Source of the DNA: Verrucomicrobiia bacterium
GTDB lineage: Bacteria > Verrucomicrobiota > Verrucomicrobiia > Verrucomicrobiales > DEV007
DNA length: 64,000 bases
Reading direction: 5' to 3'
Assembly: GCA_030427505.1 (NCBI GenBank)
Contig: JAUICH010000007.1
Span: 225,916-289,915, forward strand
Shown here one piece after another: positions 18,167 through 26,333 of the stretch. Position numbers and translations under genes: made by a program. The notes under the pieces were generated by a model that was not told the origin of the DNA, ran no database searches, and was given only the letters and a program-made list of their open reading frames with translations. Within the stretch, counting starts at the first letter, position 1. The number at the start of each line of letters is the position of its first letter.

Positions 18167-18964
18167 ATGCCGCTCCGTCTGCTTCAGATCTTCATCGTGG
18201 TGTTTTGGTTAGGCTCCACCGCCTGGCTGCTGCACACCGCGTGGTTCGCGGATGAGTCCCGCTTCGCGGAGGTGGAGCCCGAGCGGGTCGTCAGGCTGAT
18301 CTTCGACTGGAAAGACCTCTCCGACCTGGCGGTCATCGAGTCCGGCGAGCGGATTGGGAAGATGACCCTCGCCGCCCTTTACATCCGGGAGCCCGCCGTC
18401 AATGCGAAACGGGAGTTCTCCACCGCGGGCGATCTCTACCGCGAGGCCCTGCCGGACCTGAACAGTAACCTCAGCTGGCGGGGCACCATCCGCGTCACCG
18501 AGCGGATGAAGCTCCGGGCCCTGGACATCCTCATTACCGCCCGGGCGCAGAACCTGAGCATCAGCACCATCTACAACGCGGAGAAAGAATCGCTGAAGTT
18601 CAAGGTCATGAAGGGCCAGGAGACCCTGGCGCTCTTCGATGGCGCGCCGGGCGACCTGAAAGGGCTGAGCGCGCCCGGGGCGGCGACGCCGCCGATGCTG
18701 CCGATGCTGCCTTTCCCGGGCGGCATGGGTGGCCTGGACGGCGCTTCCCTGCAGAATGAGATCTCGCTCCGCGCCAGCTTCGGGCAGACCTACATCGGCA
18801 CCCGGAAGATGCCGGTCTACCTCCTGGCCGTCCAGGCAGGCGAGCAGGACCTCTTGAAGTTTTACGTCAGTGAAGCCGGCGAAATTCTGAAGATCTCCAC
18901 CGGGCTGGGGATCGAAGCCGTTGCGGAAATCCTGACTCCCCCCGACCTTCCCCGCCGCAAATGA
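18167..18964 (+). CDS. membrane-anchored protein of unknown function, coupled to an ABC ATPase
   Basis: A 265-residue protein with one N-terminal membrane segment (about 5-24, LLQIFIVVFWLGSTAWLLH) and an extracytoplasmic domain. A Pro/Met/Gly-rich stretch (about 166-185, with PMLPMLPFPGGMGG) interrupts the domain. No family recognised. Its stop overlaps the start of the next gene (ATGA at 18961), so it is translationally coupled to the ABC ATPase and probably works with it. It could be an auxiliary subunit of an exporter whose permease is encoded elsewhere. Confidence 0.7.
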   Translation: MPLRLLQIFIVVFWLGSTAWLLHTAWFADESRFAEVEPERVVRLIFDWKDLSDLAVIESGERIGKMTLAALYIREPAVNAKREFSTAGDLYREALPDLNSNLSWRGTIRVTERMKLRALDILITARAQNLSISTIYNAEKESLKFKVMKGQETLALFDGAPGDLKGLSAPGAATPPMLPMLPFPGGMGGLDGASLQNEISLRASFGQTYIGTRKMPVYLLAVQAGEQDLLKFYVSEAGEILKISTGLGIEAVAEILTPPDLPRRK

Positions 18965-19698
18965 TCGAGATAGAAGACCTTTCCATGCGGTATGGGCCGC
19001 TCCAGGCCCTGGACCGGCTGAACTTGAAGATCCACCAGGGGGAATTTTTCGCCTTCCTGGGCCCGAACGCGGCGGGAAAGACCACCACCATCAAGCTGCT
19101 GACCGGCCTCATCAAACCCACCGCGGGCCGGGCGCTCATCTGCGGGCACGACATCCAGCAGGACCCCATCGCGGCGAAGCAGCGCATCGGCTACGTGCCG
19201 GACGTGGCGGACTTTTACGACAAGCTGACGCCCCTGGAGTTCATGGAATTCATTGGCGACCTCTTCGGCCTGAGCCGGAAAGAGGGCGCGAAACGCACCG
19301 CCGCGTTGTTCGAGCAGTTTTCCCTGGCCGGGGTCAGCCGGCAGCAGATTGAAAATTTAAGTCATGGCACCCGGCAGCGTCTGGCCATCTCTTCCGCCCT
19401 GTTGCACAACCCGGAGGTTATCGTGATCGACGAGCCCATGGTGGGGCTCGACCCGCGCCACTCCCGCGTGGTGAAAGAAGAGCTGAAAGCGCGGAGCCGC
19501 GCGGGCACTACCGTGTTCATGTCCACGCACTTACTGAACATCGCGGAGGAGCTGGCCGACCGCATCGGCATCATCAATCACGGCCGTCTTCTGGAGTTGG
19601 GCACGCTGGAAGAACTGCGCCAGAAGCGGAATTCCGAAGCCAATGGCGGGCGCCTTGAAGAGATTTTTCTTGAGCTGACGGAAAGCGAGACGCTCTGA
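18961..19698 (+). CDS. ABC transporter ATP-binding protein
   Basis: Single-domain ABC ATPase of 245 residues. Walker A GPNAAGKTT (34-42), Q-loop region GYVPDVADFYDKLT, signature LSHGTRQRL (an atypical LSGGQ, with H-G-T), Walker B VIVIDEP, D-loop GLDP and H-loop STHLL. The sequence resembles the ABC-2/CcmA-like group that pairs with a separate membrane permease for export or for membrane-protein machinery. No permease gene follows; the next gene is exbB after a 161-base gap. The start overlaps the previous stop by four bases. Confidence 0.9.
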   Translation: MIEIEDLSMRYGPLQALDRLNLKIHQGEFFAFLGPNAAGKTTTIKLLTGLIKPTAGRALICGHDIQQDPIAAKQRIGYVPDVADFYDKLTPLEFMEFIGDLFGLSRKEGAKRTAALFEQFSLAGVSRQQIENLSHGTRQRLAISSALLHNPEVIVIDEPMVGLDPRHSRVVKEELKARSRAGTTVFMSTHLLNIAEELADRIGIINHGRLLELGTLEELRQKRNSEANGGRLEEIFLELTESETL

Positions 19699-19859
19699 AA
19701 AATCCTTTCCCTTCCAGCCGGAAAGGCCCATTCTATGGGTGTTCCACGGGATTTTCCATTCCTGGCGAATCCTTTTGTCCTTTACACTTTCCCCGGAATC
19801 GGGGAGAAAAATCCTCCGTTAAGAAAACGTCACCAACCCCCCACTTTAACCTCTGACTT

Positions 19860-20669
19860 ATGTTTTCGCATCGCTGTTTTCGCTCAAGACTTCCCTGGGC
19901 CTGCCTGGGGGTTTTCTCACTGCTGGCGGTCAACGCGCCAGACCTGTTCGCCCAGGACGGCGCCGGGGCGGGTGAGGCGGCTGGAAAGGGGCAGACGCTC
20001 CTGGATCTCATTCAGGCCGGCGGCTGGGCCATGTGGCCGCTCGGCGCGCTGTCCGTCGCCATGATCACGCTGATCGTGTACAACATGATGCAACTGACCC
20101 GCGGCAAGTTCGCGCCCAAGGCCCTGAAACGGAATTTCCTGGCGAACATGGAAGGAGTCCTCGTCCGCAGCGCCATCGAGGAATGCGCCGCGAGCCCTTC
20201 CTACCTGGGCCGGATGGCGGCCACCTCGCTGCCCTTTGTCGATGCCACGGAACCCGAAACCCTGGGCCGCGACCGGGTAGAGGACGAGATGGCGGAGTTC
20301 ATCGTCCGGGAAAATCCGAACTACATGTCCTGGGTGGGCTACTTCTCCATCATCGCCCAGGCCTCGCCCATGATCGGTCTGCTCGGCACCGTATCCGGGA
20401 TGATCAAGGCCTTCCAGACCATGGGCGTGGACGGGTCCAACCCCGAGAAGCTGGCGGCCGCCATTTCCGAGGCCCTCATGACCACGGCCTCCGGCCTGGT
20501 GGTGGCCATTCCCTGCCTCTTTTTCTTTTACTTCTTTAAGAACAAATTCCAGCGCCTCGTTTCGGAATGCCAGGACACCATGTCCGAGGCCATGGACCTG
20601 GCGATCACCGCCGTGAACGCGGACCAGCAACTGGCCAAGGTGCCGGAAGGCTTGGCCGAGCACGCCTGA
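19860..20669 (+). CDS. MotA/TolQ/ExbB proton-channel family protein
   Basis: Proton-channel subunit that, with ExbD/TolR partners, converts proton motive force into mechanical work on periplasmic proteins. The 269 residues start with a cleavable-looking signal sequence (to about 32, FAQDG), followed by TM1 (about 54-72, GWAMWPLGALSVAMITLIV). The conserved channel region has the Ala/Gly-rich ASPMIGLLGTVSGMIKAF and ALMTTASGLVVAIPCLFFFYFF with two more membrane helices. The extra N-terminal signal region is common in planctomycete and verrucomicrobial copies. It is followed by two exbD-type genes and two exported proteins, forming one cluster to 26.2 kb. Confidence 0.92.
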   Translation: MFSHRCFRSRLPWACLGVFSLLAVNAPDLFAQDGAGAGEAAGKGQTLLDLIQAGGWAMWPLGALSVAMITLIVYNMMQLTRGKFAPKALKRNFLANMEGVLVRSAIEECAASPSYLGRMAATSLPFVDATEPETLGRDRVEDEMAEFIVRENPNYMSWVGYFSIIAQASPMIGLLGTVSGMIKAFQTMGVDGSNPEKLAAAISEALMTTASGLVVAIPCLFFFYFFKNKFQRLVSECQDTMSEAMDLAITAVNADQQLAKVPEGLAEHA

Positions 20670-20778
20670 GCCGCCGGGTGGGAGACGGCGGCCCGGCAAC
20701 TCCGCGAGGAGTCCACGCCGCGCCGCGCCGCTCCCGCGGAACTGACAGAAACCCTCAAGACTCCACCAGCGGAAACAT

Positions 20779-21234
20779 ATGGCTTCCCCCAAGCTGCTGC
20801 ACACCCTCGCCGAAGAAGGCGAAGAGTTGAAAATGGACATGTCGCCCATGATCGACCTGGTGTTCCTGCTGCTCATCTTCTTCATGGTCAGTTCGCACCT
20901 GATCATCGTGAAGATCGACAAGTCCGTGGACCCGCCGGTGGCGGAGGCCGCCAAGGCGCCCGAGAACGCGGAAGGCCGCATCGTGGTGAACATCCACGCG
21001 GACGGCAGCACCTACACGGAGAACGGGCGGCCCCTCGAAGGCCGGGAGGACATCCGCGAATACGTGGACGAAATCCGCCGCAAGAACCTGGACGAAGGCG
21101 TGGCCAGCAAGCTGCATGTGCGGGCCCACAAAGACACGGATACCCGCCACATCAAGAGAGTCGTTTCCTCAGCCGCGGAAGCGGAAGTGATCGACGTCAT
21201 CTTCGCCGCCTACGTGGTCGAGAAGAAGCGTTAG
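20779..21234 (+). CDS. ExbD/TolR family biopolymer transport protein 1
   Basis: A 151-residue single-pass protein: short cytoplasmic N-terminus, TM helix DMSPMIDLVFLLLIFFMVSSH (about 20-40) with the conserved channel aspartate in M-I-D-L-V-F-L-L-L, then a periplasmic TolR/ExbD domain (GRIVVNIHADG, ending in VIDVIFAAYVVEKKR). It is 109 bases after exbB. It differs from the next copy in its periplasmic domain, so the motor probably uses a heteromeric ExbD pair. Confidence 0.92.
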   Translation: MASPKLLHTLAEEGEELKMDMSPMIDLVFLLLIFFMVSSHLIIVKIDKSVDPPVAEAAKAPENAEGRIVVNIHADGSTYTENGRPLEGREDIREYVDEIRRKNLDEGVASKLHVRAHKDTDTRHIKRVVSSAAEAEVIDVIFAAYVVEKKR

Positions 21235-21303
21235 GCGAAAAGCCAGGCGGGACGCCACCGCCACCCCCTAAGAGTTTTCCCCCTTTTTATCGTTTAGAAC
21301 CGG

Positions 21304-21756
21304 ATGCGCAAAAACCTCCGCAAGGCTCCCAAGGAAGAAGAACCGGGCTTGGACATGTCGTCGCTGATCGACGTCAGTTTCCTGCTCCTCATCTACTTCC
21401 TGGTCACGTCCACCCTGGACCCGAAAGAAGCCGACCTGGGCATGACCCTTCCCACCACGGACCCGTCCTCCTCGGCGGACGTGGAGGTGGACCAGATGAC
21501 CATCGTCGTAAACGGCGAAGGCGCCATCGTGGTGAATGACGAAACGCTGGACGCAGACGTGGGCGAGCGGAATCTGCCCCAGCTCATGGACCGCCTGGAG
21601 CAGTACAAGAGCGCGGCGGACCTGACGAATTCCCAGCCCATCGTCGTCATCGCGGCGGACGACTCGTCCAAGAGCCAGCGTTTCGTGGACGTGCTGAACG
21701 CCCTGGCCAGCGTCGGCATCAAGAACGTGACCATCACCGGGTTCACGGAGGAGTAG
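21304..21756 (+). CDS. ExbD/TolR family biopolymer transport protein 2
   Basis: Second ExbD-type subunit, 150 residues. The membrane segment is LDMSSLIDVSFLLLIYFLVTS with the channel aspartate kept in S-L-I-D-V-S-F-L-L-L, and the periplasmic part contains MTIVVNGEGAIVVNDE and the closing ALASVGIKNVTITGFTEE typical of this family. It begins 69 bases after the first exbD. Its N-terminus MRKNLRKAPKEE is strongly basic, fitting a cytoplasmic tail. Confidence 0.92.
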   Translation: MRKNLRKAPKEEEPGLDMSSLIDVSFLLLIYFLVTSTLDPKEADLGMTLPTTDPSSSADVEVDQMTIVVNGEGAIVVNDETLDADVGERNLPQLMDRLEQYKSAADLTNSQPIVVIAADDSSKSQRFVDVLNALASVGIKNVTITGFTEE

Positions 21757-22103
21757 GGGTAGGGGAGAGAGAAATCCGCGGCGGGCAGGCAGACAGAGGA
21801 GGGTAGTTTTTTTGACTCTGTTAGGACATAGGTCGCGTTCTGAGGGGTTCCGCAAGGCTCCCGCCTGTCACCAATCGCGCGCCCGGTTCGCGAGTTCCTT
21901 TGCCAGTCCGGCCCGGACCCCGGAGGTCGAGGGCTACCTTTGGCGGCGGACGCCTTTGTCCCTTGATCCGCCGCGAAGGGCCGCAAAACCGGCAAAAACG
22001 GGCTCCCGAAGAAAGAACAGCCTAGTCATCCGCCGCCGGACTTTTTACTATCTGTAAACAAAACCCACCGAAACATCCCGCTTCGATAGATAGGAGTCAG
22101 TAC
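21757..22103. repeat. intergenic gap with an inverted AAGGTGG-element fragment
   Basis: No coding sequence is supported here. Bases 21880-21943 contain, in reverse orientation to most other copies, GTTCGCGAGTTCC, CCAGTCCGGCCCGGACC and CCGGAGGTCGAGG, matching one end of the dispersed element. The final 20 bases before the next gene hold a good Shine-Dalgarno (TAGGAGT) for the TPR protein. Confidence 0.6.
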
Positions 22104-25100
22104 ATGAAGAAGACGAGCGACCACTCCCCCTGGCGCGCCGCCGCCGCCCTTTTGCTTAGCTGTTGTGTTATTTTGGCCTGCCTGCCGGGCCAGGTCCGGG
22201 CACAGGCCGAGGGCGGGTCAGAAGAAAGCGACGACCTGGAGACCCTTTACTACAAGGCCAACGACCTGGTCCAGGAACAGAATTGGGGCGCCGCCCTGGA
22301 GGTATACGAAAAGATCTTCGCCGTGCACGGCGGCGTGGGCATGGAGAACTTCGGCCCGGGCTTCGGCGGCATTTACTTCGACTACGGCGTGGCCCTCATG
22401 CAGACCGGCCAGTGGGAGGCCGCGCGGGACGCGTTCAAGACCTGCCACGAAGACTACGCCAACCCGAAGCCCGGCGAGGAAAAGAAGTCCACCATCGACT
22501 CCGAGAACCGCCGCGAGAAGATCGCCCTATTTCAGTGGGGGTTCTGCGAGCACCAGCTGGGCAACGCGGAGAAAGCGCTGGAGCTCTACCAAAGGTACCT
22601 GGACGCCAAGCCCGCGCAGGCGGAGCTGGACAGCATCCGCAATGCCTACTACCTGCGCCGCGGCATGGCGGAAGTAGCCGCCGGAAAGCTGGAGGAAGGC
22701 TCCGCCTCCATCACCAAACTCTTCGACAACCGCAACGAGTGGCAGGTCACGCCCCAGTTCCTCATGCAGGGCCTGCTGGACCTGGGCATGGGCTGGGTGG
22801 AACAGGCGGAGACCAACAAAGACGGCGTGAACCAAGTGGCGCACGCCTTTCTCGACCAGCACGGCCCGGCGCTCCAGGTGCAGCCCTATGACAAGCTTCG
22901 CTTCGGCTTCATCGAGCGGCTGAAGAAGCTGGGCTTCGAGTCTTTCGGTTCCGGCCTGTATGCGCTGTCCCTGCGCTTCTACTCCATGGTGCCGACCACG
23001 GAAGAAATCGTGAACGACCTGGAACTGCGCTCCGTGGCCTATGGCAACCGCGTGCCGGAGGCCCTGACCGCCGCCCTGGAGGCAGAGCGGGCCAAGATGG
23101 CGCAGGACGATCCGCCGAACGTGGAAATGCTGGGCCTGATGGCCAGTTCCTACGAACGCATGGGCAGCCTGCGCGCGCCGCGTGCCATCTACGACCACTT
23201 GGTGGCGGGCTACCCGAAGGCGGAAAAGCGCCCCATCTCTCTGCACGAAGCCGCCCGCTTTTCCACCATGCTGGGGGACTACTCCGCGGCACAGTACTAT
23301 GGGGAGATCTTCATGAAAGAGTTTCCGGACCACGAACTCCGGAACAACGTCGCTTCCTTCATGCTCCAGTCCCTGTTCTCCAGCGGCGACTACCAGCAGG
23401 TCATCGGAATCTGCGAATCCGTCCGCGAACGTCACGAGCCCGGCGCCCAGGAGAGGGAACTGGCCGATCACCTCTACGGCATCAGCCTGTACTACGTGAA
23501 GCGCTATGACGAGGCGGAGGACGCGCTGGACCTCTTCGTTAAACACTACCCCAAGAGCGACAACCTGGAACCCACCCGCTATTTCCAGGCCAGCAACCAG
23601 GTCATCCTGACAAAGTTCCGCACCGGCGGAGAACTGCTGGATGCCTTCCTGGCCGACTACCCGGACTCCCGCTACCTGGACCTGGCGCTGTCCGACCGCG
23701 CCATCTGCTACTACAACCTGGAAGAGTACGACAAGTGCGTGGCCACCGTGGATAAGCTGGCCGCCGCGCGGCCCGACTCCCGCGTGCTGGACCGCGCCCT
23801 GAACCTGAAGGGCGACGCCCTGTCCAACAGCGAAGACATCGAAGGGGCGAAGGCCGCCTACCTGGCCGCCGCCAGCGCGGCGAAGACGCGGGAGAACAAG
23901 GAGACCGCCGCCGAAGGGCTGGCCCGCGCCACGGACATGGCCACCCGGCTGGAGCAGTATGAGGAAGCCGCCGGCATCTACGACACCTTTTTCCCGGACT
24001 ACGCGGGGACCTATTGGGAACCCCAGATTTCCGTCTTCGGCATGGATGCCCTGGAGAAGGTGGACCGGGCGGAGGACGGCCTGACGCAGTTGGAAAAGAT
24101 GATCAACATGATGGGCAACCAGCCGCCCCAAGAGCAGGACCTGCAACTGCTTCGCGAGGCCATCGGCTCCTACTCCGCGGCTTCCGTGAGAAACCGGGGC
24201 GCGGAGCCGACCATCCAGAACTTGGACAGCTTTCCGGGGCTGGACCCGGACAACAAGGCGCTCATCACCTGGCTGAAGATTCAGAAGGTCATTGTCTTGC
24301 AACAGCTCCGCGGCCAGGCCAAGCCGGACTCCCCGGAACGCAAAGCCATGCAGGACCGCATTGCCGGCGTGTTTGAGGAACTCCGCCTCTTCCCGAAAAA
24401 GGACCTGTCCGACTACGCCCTGCAGCAGATCGGCCTTTACCTGTCCGGCACGGAGAACCCCTTCCTGGCGGTGCCCTACTTTGAAGAACTCCTCAACCGC
24501 GACAACGACGAGTTCAAAGCGCCCGCCGAGCTGGAGATCGGCAAGATCGAAGCCCGCCGTCCGGACGAAGGCGCCATGCGCGATGCCCGCGAACGCTTTG
24601 TGCGCATCATCGAAAAATACAAGGACGTCGCGCTCATCCCCGAAGCCTACCTGGAACTGGGCCGCGTCAGCATCAAGCTGAAAGACTGGGCCAAGGCGCG
24701 CGACGCCCTCGCCATGATCAACCGGAACAAGAAGTGGCTGGACAAAGCGGAGCGCGCGGAGTCGAACTACCTCTACGGCCTGGCCCTGGAAAACCTGGGC
24801 GACATTGCCGGCGCGACCAAGGTCTACATCTCCACCATGGCCGTTTACCGCGCCTACCCGGACTGGGCGTCCAAGTCCTTCGAGCGCGGGTTCGAGCTCA
24901 GCTACAAAGACGTGAAGGAGCGGGAGAAGAAGCTGGAGGCCTACGCCTTCCTGAGAAAGACCCTCTTCAGCTATCAGAACTTCGACACGCCGGAGATGGA
25001 CCGGCTGCGGCGGCGGGTCGCGGAGGTGGAACTGGACCTGAACATGACCCAGGAAGAACGCGTGGCCATAGAAACCAAACTGGGTATCAACGAACAGGCG

Positions 25101-25109
25101 GCCCAGTAG
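22104..25109 (+). CDS. large exported TPR-rich protein
   Basis: A 1001-residue secreted protein. The signal peptide (about 1-35) ends near CLPGQVRAQAEGG. The rest is almost entirely helical tandem repeats of the tetratricopeptide type (for example DLVQEQNWGAALEVYEKIF, YNLEEYDKCVATVDKLA, LARATDMATRLEQYEEAAGIY), including patches like YbgF/BamD repeats. A clear Shine-Dalgarno (AGGAG) precedes the ATG. It lies directly behind exbB-exbD-exbD, an arrangement recurring in related phyla, so it probably scaffolds periplasmic partners of the energised motor. No enzymatic domain is visible. Confidence 0.9.
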   Translation: MKKTSDHSPWRAAAALLLSCCVILACLPGQVRAQAEGGSEESDDLETLYYKANDLVQEQNWGAALEVYEKIFAVHGGVGMENFGPGFGGIYFDYGVALMQTGQWEAARDAFKTCHEDYANPKPGEEKKSTIDSENRREKIALFQWGFCEHQLGNAEKALELYQRYLDAKPAQAELDSIRNAYYLRRGMAEVAAGKLEEGSASITKLFDNRNEWQVTPQFLMQGLLDLGMGWVEQAETNKDGVNQVAHAFLDQHGPALQVQPYDKLRFGFIERLKKLGFESFGSGLYALSLRFYSMVPTTEEIVNDLELRSVAYGNRVPEALTAALEAERAKMAQDDPPNVEMLGLMASSYERMGSLRAPRAIYDHLVAGYPKAEKRPISLHEAARFSTMLGDYSAAQYYGEIFMKEFPDHELRNNVASFMLQSLFSSGDYQQVIGICESVRERHEPGAQERELADHLYGISLYYVKRYDEAEDALDLFVKHYPKSDNLEPTRYFQASNQVILTKFRTGGELLDAFLADYPDSRYLDLALSDRAICYYNLEEYDKCVATVDKLAAARPDSRVLDRALNLKGDALSNSEDIEGAKAAYLAAASAAKTRENKETAAEGLARATDMATRLEQYEEAAGIYDTFFPDYAGTYWEPQISVFGMDALEKVDRAEDGLTQLEKMINMMGNQPPQEQDLQLLREAIGSYSAASVRNRGAEPTIQNLDSFPGLDPDNKALITWLKIQKVIVLQQLRGQAKPDSPERKAMQDRIAGVFEELRLFPKKDLSDYALQQIGLYLSGTENPFLAVPYFEELLNRDNDEFKAPAELEIGKIEARRPDEGAMRDARERFVRIIEKYKDVALIPEAYLELGRVSIKLKDWAKARDALAMINRNKKWLDKAERAESNYLYGLALENLGDIAGATKVYISTMAVYRAYPDWASKSFERGFELSYKDVKEREKKLEAYAFLRKTLFSYQNFDTPEMDRLRRRVAEVELDLNMTQEERVAIETKLGINEQAAQ

Positions 25110-25152
25110 GCAAGCCGGGAACCGCCAACCAATTTTCACAGGAGATCAGCAG

Positions 25153-26235
25153 ATGAAATCATCCACTCTCAAAACAGCGGCGGCGGGGTTCGCCGTCCTG
25201 ACCGGAATGCTCGCCCTGGGCCCGGGGGCCGCCCAGGCCGCGCCCGCGAAAGCCATCATCCTCCGGGACTCCGGGGACCGCGAGACGGGCTTCATTCAGA
25301 ACTCCAACGACCGGCAGATCCTGTTTTCCGTTTCCGAAGACACGCCCGGCGCGGCGGTGAACCTCTCCAGCATCAAAGGCATCGCCTTCCTGGAGAAAGC
25401 CGAGATCATGGCGCCCGCACGGACCGCCTTTGAGCGGGGCCAGTACGAACAGGCGGCTACCCTGCTGGGCGCCGTCGCGGACGAGTACGGCAATCTCGCC
25501 TTCGTGCCGGATAACTTCGCCAGCGAGGCCCGCTTCCTGCAAATGGAGTGCCTGCGCCGCCTCGGGAAATACCAGGAAATGGCGGCGCTCTTTGAAACGC
25601 CCTCGGGCAAGACCTTCAACACCACGCTGCCGGACCTGTTCAAGAGTCAGTTGGCCCTGAACCGGCTGTGGACGCTCTACGGGGCGGGGAACTGGGACGA
25701 ACTGAAACAGGGGCTCTCCGGCTACGAAACGCCCCAGGTGGGCAAAGCGAAGATGCTGGGCGCGCCGGCCCTGCGGTCCATGCCGGGACCCGAAGTGGTG
25801 CAGGTGGCCTTTCTCCGGGCGAAGCTCTACGAGCGCGAAGACAAAGCCAGCCTGGCCCTGGACGACTACTCCCGCTGCCTGACGCTCAGCTACGGAAACG
25901 ACCACCGCCTCTCCGGCGAAGCCTTGATGAGCGCCATGGCCCTCATGGCCAAAGACCCCGCTCTGGCGGATAACAAGGCCAAGATGAAAGAACTGGAGGG
26001 CCTGTCCTTCCTCTACAAGACCGCCTACGGAAAAGGCGAAGTGCCGGAGCCCTACGCCAGCTACGCGGGAAACTACAAGCCCGCCGATCCGCCAGCCATT
26101 AAGACAGTAAAGGAAAAAGCCGAGCCAGCCTCTGAGCCTGAGGGAGATAAGAAGGCCGAGCCCACGAAAGCGGACGCGAAGAAAGGCAAGAAGAAGGCTG
26201 CGGACAAGAAGGCCGGAAACGGCGGCAAGGAGTAG
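25153..26235 (+). CDS. exported protein with Lys/Ala-rich tail, ExbBD cluster
   Basis: A 360-residue secreted protein with signal peptide to about 29 (GAAQAAPAK). The first domain begins KAIILRDSGDRETGFIQN, followed by helical repeats reminiscent of TPR (FERGQYEQAATLLGAVADEYG, LALDDYSRCLTLSYG). The last 45 residues are low-complexity Lys/Glu/Ala (KADAKKGKKKAADKKAGNGG), possibly binding anionic polymers. A Shine-Dalgarno AGGAGA precedes the ATG, 43 bases after the TPR gene. It is the last member of the ExbB/ExbD cluster. No named family recognised. Confidence 0.82.
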   Translation: MKSSTLKTAAAGFAVLTGMLALGPGAAQAAPAKAIILRDSGDRETGFIQNSNDRQILFSVSEDTPGAAVNLSSIKGIAFLEKAEIMAPARTAFERGQYEQAATLLGAVADEYGNLAFVPDNFASEARFLQMECLRRLGKYQEMAALFETPSGKTFNTTLPDLFKSQLALNRLWTLYGAGNWDELKQGLSGYETPQVGKAKMLGAPALRSMPGPEVVQVAFLRAKLYEREDKASLALDDYSRCLTLSYGNDHRLSGEALMSAMALMAKDPALADNKAKMKELEGLSFLYKTAYGKGEVPEPYASYAGNYKPADPPAIKTVKEKAEPASEPEGDKKAEPTKADAKKGKKKAADKKAGNGGKE

Positions 26236-26333
26236 GGGTGGAAGGCGGCGGGAAGCATTGGGACCGGGCACAAACCCGTGGTAGATCCCCGGTGGACTTT
26301 CCGGTTTGCCCGGATAAAGGTTGACCTCCCCTT

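Noticed and set aside
22527..25139. 870-codon minus-strand frame opposite the TPR gene
   Set aside because: High-GC shadow; low complexity in Val/Gln/Arg/Phe and no recognisable domain, while the plus strand has a signal peptide and TPR pattern.
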